Source: Actinomycetes bacterium (GTDB lineage: Bacteria; Actinomycetota; Acidimicrobiia; Acidimicrobiales; Bog-793). Taken from it: a stretch of DNA of 48,796 nucleotides. The position numbers and the translations under genes are program-made. The number at the start of each line of letters is the position of its first letter. The stretch's first letter is position 1. Positions 1-8,793 of this stretch are shown here, piece by piece. The notes beneath the pieces are model-generated. The model did no database searches. It had not been told where the DNA came from and saw nothing but the letters and a program-made list of their open reading frames with translations. The DNA lies in contig JAKACA010000004.1 of assembly GCA_021796455.1 (NCBI GenBank), forward strand, positions 1 to 48,796, in the 5' to 3' direction.

Positions 1-87
1 CCGAAGGAGATGATGGCGTCTCTCGCTTCTGCACTAGGCGAGGTGAGCGAGGAGATAAGCACATCCGGGGTGCCCCGGCGGACCTGA
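1..87 (+). CDS. C-terminal end of a truncated gene, possibly an IclR-family regulator
   Basis: Reading frame 1 is open from the first base and stops at TGA 85-87. It ends in a 28-residue tail with the pattern MMASLASALGEVSEEIS, an amphipathic helix followed by a short polar end. Many IclR effector domains end with a helix of this kind, and two complete IclR genes lie elsewhere in the window, so an IclR regulator is my best guess. Only 28 residues are visible, so the family is inferred. The gene converges on the binding-protein gene on the other strand, and its stop codon lies inside the shared hairpin at 59-103. Confidence 0.35.
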   Translation, partial: PKEMMASLASALGEVSEEISTSGVPRRT

Positions 88-103
88 GGCGCCCCGGATG
101 TGC
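59..103. terminator. Perfect 12-bp inverted repeat between convergent genes, likely terminator
   Basis: GCACATCCGGGG at 59-70 pairs perfectly with CCCCGGATGTGC at 92-103 across a 21-base loop. It begins 6 bases past the stop of the minus-strand binding-protein gene and spans the stop of the partial plus-strand gene. There is no long T run on either side, so intrinsic termination is likely but not certain. As it is symmetric, it could serve both genes. Confidence 0.6.
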
Positions 104-109
104 AAAGGA

Positions 110-1744
110 TCAGGCGAACCAGAGGCTCCTGAAGTGGTAGTTGATCCAGGGGTTAGCAGTCTTTTGCGGTCCGGCGCCTTGCACGGCCTTCGACTGGCCC
201 GCGATGACCGGGGTGAACACGGGGATGATGTAGCCGCCCTCGGTCCAGTCCATCGTCATCATCTCGTGGACGAGCTCGTTCTGCTTCGCGGCGTCGACCG
301 TGCTGAGAGCTTCTTTGTAGAGTCTCAGGTATTTCGGAGCATAGGGACTGGTGTCCCAGTGCGTCTCGTCCCAGGGTGCTCCCGGGATCATCGAGTAGGC
401 TGCCTGGTGTAGATACGGGTAGCCGCTCCACCAGTCCTGTGCGAAGGTCCACTTCAGGTAGCTCGGGCCGAAGAAGGTCCCGCTCGTCACCGAGTCGAGA
501 TTGATCGTGACCCCGGCGGCGCTCGCCTGCTGCTTGAGGATCTCGGCCATCTGCACCGCGCCGGACTTGATCGGAGCGGTGACAAGAGTGGTCGTCAGGT
601 TCTCGTGACCCGCCTTTTTCAAGAGGAACTTGGCCTGGGCGATGTCCTGGTGACGCTGGGGAAGAGCCGTGTCGTAGTCGGGCTGGAGCACGCCGAAGAC
701 GTCGTTGCCGATCAGTCCGTAACCGCCGAAGGCGAGAAGGCGCATCTGCGGCCGGTTGACAAGAAGCCTCATGGCTTGGCGGACGCGCACGTCGTTGAAG
801 GGAGCCTGGTCGAGGCGCATCGTAAATGGCACCCAGCCTGGCCCTTCCCAGATCTCGATGGTCTTTCCGCCGGACTTGATCGGCGCCACGCTCGCGATCG
901 AGAGCTGGTCGACGACATCGGCTGCCCCAGAGAGCAGAGCGTTGACCTGAGAGGTCTCGTCGGTGAAGTCGGTGATCACGACCTCGTCGAAGTACGGCTC
1001 GCCGCTACGCCAGTAGTTGTCATTGCGGCTGAAGACGCTCTGCTGGCCGGGCGTGAAGGACTGGTACTTGAACGCTCCGGTACCGACAGGCTTCTTCGGG
1101 TCGTAGCCGACCGGCACGATGCTCATCTCGCCCTCGCCAATCAGCGTGAGCGGCATGATCGAGTACGCGGCATGCATCGGAATCCGCACCGTGTAGGCGT
1201 CGAGCTTCTTTGCTGCCGAGAGGTTCATGGAAGCCAGGGCGGAGGCCGAGGCGAACTTGTTCGTCACGATGCGGTTGAACGTGAAGAGCACGTCGTCGAT
1301 GTTGAGCTCCTTGCCGTTGTGGAACTCGATGCCCTTGCGCACCCGAATCGTCCACTCGGTCGAGCTCGCGTTTGGCGTCACCTCTTCGGCAAGTGCCAGC
1401 TGGGGAGTTGCGTTCGCATCCAGCTCCAGCAAGCAGTCGTAGAGCTGAGGTGCGCGAGCAAAGTCGAGGTTCTCCACGCAATTGTTGCCGTCAAGGGTGT
1501 CCGACGAGCCACCGCCTGTGCTCGCAAGGCGCAGCCTTCCTCCCCGCTTCGGCTTGGCTGTCGCCGGCCGCGCTAAGGCGCGCTCTGTGGCCGACCTTTG
1601 CGTCGGGTCAAGCCTCGCAGTCCCATGGGGGGCCAGCAGCCCACCCATCCCAAGGGCTGCCGCTCCACCGACCGTACCTTTCAAAAAGTCACGGCGCGAG
1701 TGCGACGCACCGTCTCTTGCCTGGCTGTCGTGGTCCTGCTCCAT
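110..1744 (-). CDS. ABC transporter substrate-binding protein, family 5 (SBP 1), Tat-exported
   Basis: This is a solute-capturing lipid- or cell-surface protein of the DppA/OppA (SBP_bac_5) family, 544 residues from the chosen start. A Tat signal lies at residues 16-22 (SRRDFLK), followed by a Gly/Ala-rich hydrophobic stretch. The mature protein shows family features such as GGGSSDTLDG, IEFHNGKELNIDDVLFTF and APFNDVRVRQAMRLLVNR. The ATG at 1744 is preceded by GGAAGGGGAG at good spacing; an ATG at 1765 and a start at 1825 are in frame but less well supported. Two paralogues lie at 8790 and 14406. No permease or ATPase gene is in the window, so its transporter partners lie elsewhere. The ligand is unknown; the neighbours suggest an organic acid or amine rather than a plain peptide. 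Confidence 0.9.
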   Translation of the reverse strand: MEQDHDSQARDGASHSRRDFLKGTVGGAAALGMGGLLAPHGTARLDPTQRSATERALARPATAKPKRGGRLRLASTGGGSSDTLDGNNCVENLDFARAPQLYDCLLELDANATPQLALAEEVTPNASSTEWTIRVRKGIEFHNGKELNIDDVLFTFNRIVTNKFASASALASMNLSAAKKLDAYTVRIPMHAAYSIMPLTLIGEGEMSIVPVGYDPKKPVGTGAFKYQSFTPGQQSVFSRNDNYWRSGEPYFDEVVITDFTDETSQVNALLSGAADVVDQLSIASVAPIKSGGKTIEIWEGPGWVPFTMRLDQAPFNDVRVRQAMRLLVNRPQMRLLAFGGYGLIGNDVFGVLQPDYDTALPQRHQDIAQAKFLLKKAGHENLTTTLVTAPIKSGAVQMAEILKQQASAAGVTINLDSVTSGTFFGPSYLKWTFAQDWWSGYPYLHQAAYSMIPGAPWDETHWDTSPYAPKYLRLYKEALSTVDAAKQNELVHEMMTMDWTEGGYIIPVFTPVIAGQSKAVQGAGPQKTANPWINYHFRSLWFA

Positions 1745-1813
1745 CCCCAGCTCCCCTTCCGTCATCGTGTCGCCGGCATGCTTCGACACGCTTTCGTCAC
1801 ATGACCCTGGGTA

Positions 1814-1836
1814 TCGTAGTAACACAACCGCTACGA
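1814..1836. promoter_or_regulatory. Inverted repeat between divergent genes, candidate operator
   Basis: TCGTAG at 1814-1819 and CTACGA at 1831-1836 form a 6-bp inverted repeat with an 11-base spacer. It lies 70 bases upstream of the SBP 1 start and 137 bases upstream of the DUF3604 gene, in the only shared promoter region of the two. Its overall length (23 bp) equals that of the candidate operator in front of the mttB-like gene. The binding protein is unknown; an IclR regulator is a guess. Confidence 0.35.
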
Positions 1837-1972
1837 CACAAGGCGCCCGCGCAAGAAGACGTAGGACGGCAGGTTACCTAGCTCGTGTGAGGAAGACGAG
1901 CTCGCACTTTGCCGGCACGAAATCCTTTCGCGCCAAGAGGTTCCGTCTCGCAGCCACCTCGAAGGGACACCG

Positions 1973-4900
1973 ATGATCCACCTCTGCAACGGCGAAGACC
2001 ACCGTCTCGACAGCTACTCCGAGCGCGACCGGAGGCTTCTCGCTCTCGTCGAGTCGTTCAACCGCCGGCTCATCGCGGCGTCACAGAGCGGTGCCGACAT
2101 CTCGAGGGTGCTCGCCGCTCTTGATCCAGACCCTGCGCGCTACACCTGGGTCGACGAGGGTGGCGGAGCCGTAGAAGACGTGCTCGATGAGGCCGAGGCG
2201 GAGCTGGCCTCGACACCATTGCTCCCCGGCTTCCGGCTACTTGCGAGCTTGTCGTTGCCGACGAGACTTCCATCGGCCCGGCCGGCAATCGCGCTTGGAC
2301 CCGACAGCTCGATGGTCGCGGCCTGGATCGAGTGGGAAGAGCACGTCGGTGAGAGGGTGCTGGCGCTCACCCTCGATAGCTCCGGCCAGCCTGTCACCGA
2401 TCCACAGGTCGTCTCGGGCGAGCCCGGTGACTGTCTCAGGCCGTCGGTCATCTTCGACGGCGACGGAGTCCCGTGGGTCTTCTTCGGGCAAAGGCGCGAC
2501 CGCGGTGTCGGCGTCTTCTACTCCCGGCTCTCGGGCAGCAGCTGGACGGCGGCCGCGCCCCTGAGCACGACGCCGCACCCTTCTTTCAACCAGGAGGTCG
2601 CCTGCCACCAAGATGGAAGCATCGAGTGCTGCTGGCAGGGCTACCGCGACGGGCGCTTTGGCATCTACAGCGCTCGCTCGGGTCGCGACGGCTTCAGCGC
2701 CGTCGAGCTCCTGAGCAGCGACAGCGAGAGAAACGTCTGGGATCCGGCGATCGTCGCCGGCGACGGCGGTGAGAGCCTGTACGCGTGGACGACCTACGGC
2801 GCCCGCGGATATGAGACGGCCCTTCTGCACACGAGCCCTGGCAGGCCGCCAGTACGCCAGACGATCGGCGCGCCAGGCGCTTACTCGCTTCATCCGAGCC
2901 TCGCGCGCGGCCCCGGCGGATCGCTGTGGTGCGCCTACGACGCGGTCGCCCTCGGGGGCCATGGCGGATCCGGGCCCACGGGCCTGCGGGCTCTCGAGGA
3001 GATCGAGCTACCACGGAAGACCGGCACCCGGCCCGACGGCAGGGCAGTTCCGGGAGACCTGGCACCCGACGTCCGAGCCGAGGTCGTCGTCCTTCGCCTG
3101 GACGAGATCGGTGCCACAGCCGAGCCCACAGGCGCCGTCGGCACGGGATCGCTCGTGTCGCCCGCGGGACTACCCCGGCTCGTCAGAGCCAGCGGCGACT
3201 CGATGGCCGTCGCCTACCGTTGCCTTCGACGCCTTCCTTTGATGCTTTACTTCTGGGACACGGTCGTGGAGTTTCACTCAGGGTCCGGCTGGGGAAGCTT
3301 TACGACGTTCGACAACCCAGATGGCCCTCTAGAGGAACCGGCGGTCGCGGCTCACCGTGATGGCGTTGTCGTCTCGTGGCAGGAGGATGGCCGCCGCGAG
3401 CGAGAGCTCGCTTGGACCGAGGGATTCGGCGGCGAGGAGTGTATCCGCCTCCGCGAGCACTATGGGGAGGTCGTGTGGCACTCCCTGCACAGTGGTGGTC
3501 GGATACGCATCGCCGAGGTCGCTTCGCCAAGCGATCGGCCGGCCGATGCGCCCCAGCATCCGCCGGTGCTCGAGACCGAGGCCCCAGGGACGAGGGCGAG
3601 GACCGGGCAAGTGCCGGGGTCGGGTTTCGAAGCTCTCCTGGACGCTCGCGCCTGGGCAAGGGCCCGCAAGACTCTCGGCTCGGAGCGGCACACGGCCGGC
3701 GACGGCGACCGGAGCTACTCGCTCTACTGGGGAGACCTCCACCGTCACTCCCTCATCAGTCGGTGCACTGCCGGAGACGAGCCCGAGCTCGACGACTTCT
3801 ACCGGTACTCTTTCGACGTTTGCGAGTACGACTTCTGGGCGGTCACAGATCACGCCGAGAACACTTCGCCCTACCAGTGGTGGTCAATCCAGAAGCTCGC
3901 GGACACGCTGTATGTGGACGGGCGCTTCGTTCCCTTCTATGGGTTCGAGTGGACTGCTGCGACCGGGCATCAGAACGTCATCTTCGAGTCTACGCGGCGC
4001 GGCGCTCCCATCTACTCCTCGACATCAGAGGGGACAAGGACGCCTGATCAGCTCTGGGCGCGCCTGCGCTCTGCCGGTCAGGCAAGCCTTACGATCCCGC
4101 ACCATCCCGGCTCGGCCATGGTGCCATTCGACTGGTCCTATCAAGGTGACGACCTCATGCGCCTCGTCGAGGTCTTCCAGGCGTGCCGCGGCAACTACGA
4201 GGACGACGGCTGCTTCCGCCAGTACTCCGATGGCACTCTGACTGGAACCTTCGTTGCCGATGGCCTGCGCGCCGGGCATCGTTTCGGGCTGATCGCCTCG
4301 TCGGACCACGGCAACGGAGCGAGCTACGTCGGGGCCTACGCAGAGGAGCTATCCCGCGAGAGCGTCTTTGCCGCGCTGCGGGCACGGCGCACGATCGCCG
4401 CCACCACCCGCGACATCGCCGTCGACTTTCGCCTCAACGGCTGCTTCATGGGCGGCGAGGCAGCCCCCGCGTCGCTGGCGCGCCTTACGGTGCAAGCGAG
4501 CGCCTACCGTGACATCGCGCGTCTCGATGTCATCTGCAACGGAGTCATCGCCCACAGCCTCGAGCCGGAGCTGGCGGTCGGCGACGGCGAGGTAGCCGTT
4601 CCCGTACGCGTCGAATGGACTACCGGAAAGACGCCGCTAACCGACTGGACCGGCTATCTCGAGGTCGACGGCGGTGAGATCGTACTGACCAAGTTCTGGT
4701 CGCCGGAGATAGTGGAGGTGAGCAAGCACAGGATTGGGTGGTCGGCCCACACGCGCAACTTCCGCTCGCAGTACGGCGCCCAGCGCGGAGGGGTCGAGCT
4801 CACCTTGGTGGGGCGGCCCGCCGCACAAGTGCGGATCTCCACTGCGGCACTGAGCGGCGCCACCACTCTCGGGGAGCTTGCCGCGCTCGGCGCGGTCGGC

Positions 4901-5089
4901 CTTTCGGAGAGCGACGAGGGGACTCTCAGGCTGCAGCGCGCCACGGGAGCTTTGCGCAGCCTCGGAACCGACAGGCTGACGACCTCCTTCGAGGACGTGG
5001 TGAAAGCACCGGCCTGGTACTACGCGCGCGTGACCCTGGAGGACGGCGAGATGGCCTGGTCCTCACCGATCTGGGTCACCCCGGCGTGA
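1973..5089 (+). CDS. DUF3604 (PHP-like) protein with an N-terminal propeller-like half
   Basis: This 1038-residue protein starts at an ATG with GAAGGGA just upstream. The C-terminal half, from about residue 580, carries the DUF3604 signature: GDLHRHSLISRC near 586-597, VTDHAEN near 624-630, then YGFEW, IPHHPG and SSDHGNG. Its His and Asp residues fit a PHP-type metal site. The first 550 residues hold repeated WVFF/YAWT/WCAYD-type blades (for example DPAIVAGDGGESLYAWT) like a sialidase-type beta-propeller. No signal peptide or membrane segment is visible, so it is probably cytoplasmic. DUF3604 proteins are usually near 600 residues and their reaction is not established. The gene leads a run with a 2-hydroxyacid dehydrogenase and a TPP enzyme and is divergent from SBP 1, so it may act on the imported compound. 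Hydrolase activity is inferred only. Confidence 0.8.
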   Translation: MIHLCNGEDHRLDSYSERDRRLLALVESFNRRLIAASQSGADISRVLAALDPDPARYTWVDEGGGAVEDVLDEAEAELASTPLLPGFRLLASLSLPTRLPSARPAIALGPDSSMVAAWIEWEEHVGERVLALTLDSSGQPVTDPQVVSGEPGDCLRPSVIFDGDGVPWVFFGQRRDRGVGVFYSRLSGSSWTAAAPLSTTPHPSFNQEVACHQDGSIECCWQGYRDGRFGIYSARSGRDGFSAVELLSSDSERNVWDPAIVAGDGGESLYAWTTYGARGYETALLHTSPGRPPVRQTIGAPGAYSLHPSLARGPGGSLWCAYDAVALGGHGGSGPTGLRALEEIELPRKTGTRPDGRAVPGDLAPDVRAEVVVLRLDEIGATAEPTGAVGTGSLVSPAGLPRLVRASGDSMAVAYRCLRRLPLMLYFWDTVVEFHSGSGWGSFTTFDNPDGPLEEPAVAAHRDGVVVSWQEDGRRERELAWTEGFGGEECIRLREHYGEVVWHSLHSGGRIRIAEVASPSDRPADAPQHPPVLETEAPGTRARTGQVPGSGFEALLDARAWARARKTLGSERHTAGDGDRSYSLYWGDLHRHSLISRCTAGDEPELDDFYRYSFDVCEYDFWAVTDHAENTSPYQWWSIQKLADTLYVDGRFVPFYGFEWTAATGHQNVIFESTRRGAPIYSSTSEGTRTPDQLWARLRSAGQASLTIPHHPGSAMVPFDWSYQGDDLMRLVEVFQACRGNYEDDGCFRQYSDGTLTGTFVADGLRAGHRFGLIASSDHGNGASYVGAYAEELSRESVFAALRARRTIAATTRDIAVDFRLNGCFMGGEAAPASLARLTVQASAYRDIARLDVICNGVIAHSLEPELAVGDGEVAVPVRVEWTTGKTPLTDWTGYLEVDGGEIVLTKFWSPEIVEVSKHRIGWSAHTRNFRSQYGAQRGGVELTLVGRPAAQVRISTAALSGATTLGELAALGAVGLSESDEGTLRLQRATGALRSLGTDRLTTSFEDVVKAPAWYYARVTLEDGEMAWSSPIWVTPA

Positions 5090-5122
5090 GCGGACTATCT
5101 TGGGCTTGGTGATGGCCGGCTT

Positions 5123-6136
5123 GTGGTCAACAGCGACGCGCCTTTGGACACCGTGACAGCAAGACAGTCACACCCTCGCCTCGCGGTGTTCACCGATCCC
5201 GAAGAGCTGGACGTGTCGGAGGGCCGGGAGCTGCTTGAACGCAGTGGTTTCGAAGTCCGAGTTCTCGGCACGCGAGATCACAGTGAGATCATCGCATCGG
5301 CATCTTCTGCCACTGCGATGGTGATCGGCTACACCCGGGTCGATGAGGACCTGATCGCGGCGATGGGCAACTTGGCGATCGTCTCGACAATGTCGGTGGG
5401 CGTCGACACGATCGATATCGAGGCGGCCGTGCGACGAGGTGTCTGGATCACAAACGTTCCCGACGCTGCCAGCGAGGAGGTGTCCGTCCACGCGCTCTCG
5501 CTCGCTCTCTCCCTCGTTCGCGGTGTCGGGTTCCTCGACCGTCATGTGCGAAGTGGTGGTTGGGCTACTGACGCCGCCGAGTCCCTGACAAGACCGAGCC
5601 AGCTGAGCTTCGGCGTGATCGGCCTCGGGCGCATCGGCAGGCGCGTCGCTTCGCTCGCCGCGCCGATCTTTGGTCGGGTGCTCGGCCACGACCCCTTCGT
5701 CGCTGACGACGCATGGCCCACCGCAGTAGGACGCCTCTCCCTCGACAGCCTGCTCCGCCAGTCCGACGTCGTCTCGCTTCACCTGCCCGCCCTGGCAAAT
5801 GGCGAGGCAGTGCTCGACGGGGAGCGCCTCGCTCTCCTGCCGCGGGGCGCCTTCATAGTCAACGTCTCGAGGGGGAGCCTGCTCGACGAGCACGCTCTGA
5901 TCGAGGCACTCGACGCCGGCCAGGTTCGCGGAGCGGGTCTCGATGTTTGCGCTACAGAGCCCCCTGCCCTCGACGACCCTTTGAGACGACACCCCCGCGT
6001 CCTCATGACGCCGCATCTCGCTTACCTCTCCGAACAGAGCGCTCGATCCTATGCACTGCGAGCAGCTGAGAACGTGGCGCAATGGGCTAGGTGCGGCCGG
6101 CCCCACGACATAGTGAGCAAAGGACACGAGACATGA
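5123..6136 (+). CDS. D-isomer-specific 2-hydroxyacid dehydrogenase (CtBP-like)
   Basis: This is an NAD(P)-dependent dehydrogenase that interconverts a 2-oxoacid and a D-2-hydroxyacid, 337 residues. The nucleotide-binding motif GVIGLGRIGRR is near residue 170. The catalytic set is complete: Arg in NVSRGSLLDE, Glu in DVCATEPP and His in MTPHLAYLS. The start is GTG at 5123 with only a weak ribosome site; the gene begins 33 bases after DUF3604 ends. Its TGA overlaps the ATG of the following TPP enzyme (ATGA, 6133-6136), which implies translational coupling. A 2-oxoacid dehydrogenase paired with a TPP-dependent decarboxylase or ligase suggests oxidation of a hydroxyacid and then cleavage of the oxoacid. 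The substrate cannot be read from the sequence. Confidence 0.88.
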   Translation: MVNSDAPLDTVTARQSHPRLAVFTDPEELDVSEGRELLERSGFEVRVLGTRDHSEIIASASSATAMVIGYTRVDEDLIAAMGNLAIVSTMSVGVDTIDIEAAVRRGVWITNVPDAASEEVSVHALSLALSLVRGVGFLDRHVRSGGWATDAAESLTRPSQLSFGVIGLGRIGRRVASLAAPIFGRVLGHDPFVADDAWPTAVGRLSLDSLLRQSDVVSLHLPALANGEAVLDGERLALLPRGAFIVNVSRGSLLDEHALIEALDAGQVRGAGLDVCATEPPALDDPLRRHPRVLMTPHLAYLSEQSARSYALRAAENVAQWARCGRPHDIVSKGHET

Positions 6137-7740
6137 CAACAGGAGAACCGGAGATGGGCTACAGGACAGGCGGGCAGGTCGTGGTCGACAGCCTCGTGGC
6201 AAATGGGGTCGAGGTCGTCTTCGGCATCCCCGGTACCCACAGCCTGCCGATCTACAGGCACTTGCGCTCCTCTGGCATCACCCACGTCACCCCACGCCAT
6301 GAGCAAGGCGCCGGTTATGCCGCGGACGGCTACGCGCGCTCGAGTGGAAGGCCGGGAGTCTGCCTGGTCACGACGGGTCCTGGCGTCACGAACATCGCGA
6401 CAGCTGTCGCTCAGGCCTACTCGGATTCGATCCCCCTCCTCGTCGTGTCGCCGGGGGTGCCGTTTCGGATCGACGGAGGCGACCACGGATTCCTTCACGA
6501 GATGAAAAGCCAGATCGGCGTGACGGCCAGCATCACCGCCTGGAGCCGCCGCGTCACCTCGCACCAGGAGCTGGCCGACTCACTCAACCAGGCGTTCGCC
6601 TTCTTCGCGACGGGCAGAGCACGTCCTGTTCACATAGAGGTGCCCCTCGAGATACTCGATCAGCCCGGATATGTCGATGGCATCTGGAGAGCGCGCGGAG
6701 CGGTCGCGCCGCCGCTCGAATCCGAGATCGAACGCGCCGCGCAAGCGCTGCGCTCGGCTTCGACACGGGTCCTCGTCCTCGGTGGTGGAGCCAGGGGCGC
6801 AACAGACGTGGCGACTCGTCTCGTCGAGCGCCTCCAGATGCCGGCCATGACCACAATGAACGGGAAGGGAGTCGTCTCTGAGCGCAACCCCCTGTCTCTC
6901 GGCACCGCGATCATGGCGAGAGCCGCGCAACGCTACGTCGATGAGTGCGACGTGGTGCTCGCCGTCGGCACCGAGCTCGGAGATTCCGACCTTTGGGGCG
7001 GCACGCTGCGGCCCGCGGGCACGGTGATCCGGATCGACATCGATTCCGCCCAGCTGCAGAAGAATCTGGACGCCCACATCGTGGTGCAAGCGGACTCGAA
7101 ACTTGCCCTCGAAGCCCTAGAAGCGCGGCTCGTCACCGCCAGCCCGACGCCCCGAGCATCTTCGGCGCAAGTTGCTCGGATCCGCAGAGAGATCGACGAC
7201 GAGCTCGCGAGCGAGGTCGCACCGTGGCGGGAGATGCATGCAGAGCTCGAGAAGGTCCTCGACGCCAACGCGATCGTCGCGGGAGACGCCACGATGGCCT
7301 GCTACTTCGGCACCGGGTACCTTCTCCCTCTGGAGGGGCCATCGCAGTGGCTATATCCGACTGGCTTCTGCACGCTCGGCTATGGCCTGCCGGCCGCCAT
7401 CGGCGCCAAGATCGCCCACCCGGACCGCCAGGTCATCGCCGTCATGGGCGACGGAGGCGTCATGTTCACTCTGGGCGAGCTCGCGACCGCGGCCGAGCTG
7501 CATCTCGCGATCCCGCTCGTGGTAGTGACAAATGGTGGCTACGGCGAGATCCGAAGAGAGATGGAGGCGCTCGGATCCGAGCCACTCGGGACCGACTTCT
7601 CCAGCCCGGACTTCGTCATGGTGGCGCGGGGCCTGGGCGGCGAGGGCGTCCGCACGACTGCCGCCGGCCTGGCCCATGAAGCGGAGGAGGCCTTCACCCG
7701 TGATCGACCGACCCTCATCGAGCTCAATTACCCTCAGTAG
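6133..7740 (+). CDS. Thiamine diphosphate-dependent enzyme, acetolactate synthase/decarboxylase-like
   Basis: The 535-residue protein has the full three-domain TPP layout. The N-terminal pyrimidine domain has FGIPGTHSLPIYRHL and RHEQGAGYAADGYAR, which keeps the activating Glu. The middle domain includes VLGGGARGATDVATRL. The pyrophosphate domain has VMGDGGVMFTLGEL followed by TNGGYGEIR, the GDG-to-N metal-binding motif. The ATG at 6133 overlaps the previous stop; an ATG at 6154 with AGGAG upstream is an alternative. Family members include acetolactate synthases, benzoylformate and sulfopyruvate-type decarboxylases and others. Because the conserved Glu is present, glyoxylate carboligase (which has Val there) is unlikely. 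No small regulatory subunit is nearby, so a catabolic role rather than branched-chain amino acid synthesis is favoured. Confidence 0.85.
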   Translation: MTTGEPEMGYRTGGQVVVDSLVANGVEVVFGIPGTHSLPIYRHLRSSGITHVTPRHEQGAGYAADGYARSSGRPGVCLVTTGPGVTNIATAVAQAYSDSIPLLVVSPGVPFRIDGGDHGFLHEMKSQIGVTASITAWSRRVTSHQELADSLNQAFAFFATGRARPVHIEVPLEILDQPGYVDGIWRARGAVAPPLESEIERAAQALRSASTRVLVLGGGARGATDVATRLVERLQMPAMTTMNGKGVVSERNPLSLGTAIMARAAQRYVDECDVVLAVGTELGDSDLWGGTLRPAGTVIRIDIDSAQLQKNLDAHIVVQADSKLALEALEARLVTASPTPRASSAQVARIRREIDDELASEVAPWREMHAELEKVLDANAIVAGDATMACYFGTGYLLPLEGPSQWLYPTGFCTLGYGLPAAIGAKIAHPDRQVIAVMGDGGVMFTLGELATAAELHLAIPLVVVTNGGYGEIRREMEALGSEPLGTDFSSPDFVMVARGLGGEGVRTTAAGLAHEAEEAFTRDRPTLIELNYPQ

Positions 7741-7761
7741 AGGCTCAGCCTTTGCCGGTAT

Positions 7762-8793
7762 TTACGCGGCGCCTTCCCGCCGATCCTTGCCGCGGCCCGT
7801 CGCTTCCGCCCCACCAAGTCCAGGTACCAACGAGCCGGGGAAGCCGGGAGAGCGCAACGCTATACCCACCTCATCTTCGAGGAGCTGGACGACATGAGGT
7901 GACCAGGCGTCGCCACCGTAGCGATCGCGAGCCGCGACGAATCTCTGTTCTACGAGAGCCGCAATTTCCGTTGGCACGCCGAGGTCATCGGCCAACCGGT
8001 GAACCAGAGATAGATCCTTGCAAGCGAGATCGAGAGTGAAACCTATGTCGTAGGTGCCCGCGAGAATCACCTGGCTCTCTGTCTCGTGGACAAAGCTGTT
8101 GCCAGAGCTCGACCTCACAGACTCAAAGGCATCCCTCAGGTCAATTCCCGCTCGAGCGGCCAGCATGAGCGCCTCGCCCGCAGCCACGAGGTGTACGAAG
8201 GCCAGCATGTTTGTGATCACCTTCATCTTCGAGGCCTGGCCAAGCGCTCCAAGGTAGATCACCTTCGAGCCAATGCTGGCCAGAAGACGCTGGTGCCGCG
8301 CATATGTCGCCTCTGAGCCACCGACAAGCACGGTCAGCTCACCTGCAGCAGCCCTGTGAACACCCCCGGTCACAGGTGCTTCCAAGGCGCCCACACCAAG
8401 AGAGTGGGCGATGGAGCCGAGACGACACATTTCGCCCGCATCGTTGGTGCTCATGTCGATCCAGCACCCGCCCGAGCCAAGACTGCTCAGGACTCCGCCG
8501 ACGCCCGCCACTACTTCGCCCACGATGTCCACGCGCGGCAGACAGGTGATCACCGTCTCAGCACTTGCCGCCACCGCAGCCGGGCTTCGGGCCCACCTGG
8601 CCCCTGCCGCTATACAGGCACTGGCCGCGTCGCGGTCGGCGTCGTGGACAACCACCTCGTATCCCGCCTCCAACAGCCTCACGGCTATGGGGCTGCCAAG
8701 GTTACCGGTACCGATGAAACCAAGGCGCGATCCGCCGGGTAGGTCCTCATCTGACCCTCGATCTGACGCTTGCACTGCTCGCTCGTCTCTCAA
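7762..8793 (-). CDS. NAD(P)-dependent beta-hydroxyacid dehydrogenase (3-hydroxyisobutyrate dehydrogenase family)
   Basis: The 343-residue protein has the family's ordered motifs. These are LGFIGTGNLGSPIAVRLL near residue 25 (Rossmann dinucleotide site), APVTGGVHRAAAGELTVLVGG (substrate loop) and GQASKMKVITNML (catalytic Lys). Members reduce or oxidise 3-hydroxyacids such as 3-hydroxyisobutyrate or tartronate semialdehyde; this substrate is unknown. The start is TTG at 8793 and overlaps the TGA of SBP 2 (TTGA, 8790-8793), so the two are co-translated. The N-terminus carries about 22 extra polar residues before the Rossmann fold, so a slightly later start cannot be excluded. It converges on the TPP gene, 21 bases apart. 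Confidence 0.87.
   Translation of the reverse strand: MRDERAVQASDRGSDEDLPGGSRLGFIGTGNLGSPIAVRLLEAGYEVVVHDADRDAASACIAAGARWARSPAAVAASAETVITCLPRVDIVGEVVAGVGGVLSSLGSGGCWIDMSTNDAGEMCRLGSIAHSLGVGALEAPVTGGVHRAAAGELTVLVGGSEATYARHQRLLASIGSKVIYLGALGQASKMKVITNMLAFVHLVAAGEALMLAARAGIDLRDAFESVRSSSGNSFVHETESQVILAGTYDIGFTLDLACKDLSLVHRLADDLGVPTEIAALVEQRFVAARDRYGGDAWSPHVVQLLEDEVGIALRSPGFPGSLVPGLGGAEATGRGKDRREGAA

Noticed and set aside
605..1576. 323-codon open frame on the plus strand
   Set aside because: It is antisense to SBP 1 and gives a protein with no recognisable fold.
6133..8793. Glyoxylate carboligase plus tartronate semialdehyde reductase pathway
   Set aside because: The TPP enzyme keeps the activating Glu (RHEQGA), which glyoxylate carboligase lacks, and the reductase-like gene is on the other strand with a different promoter.
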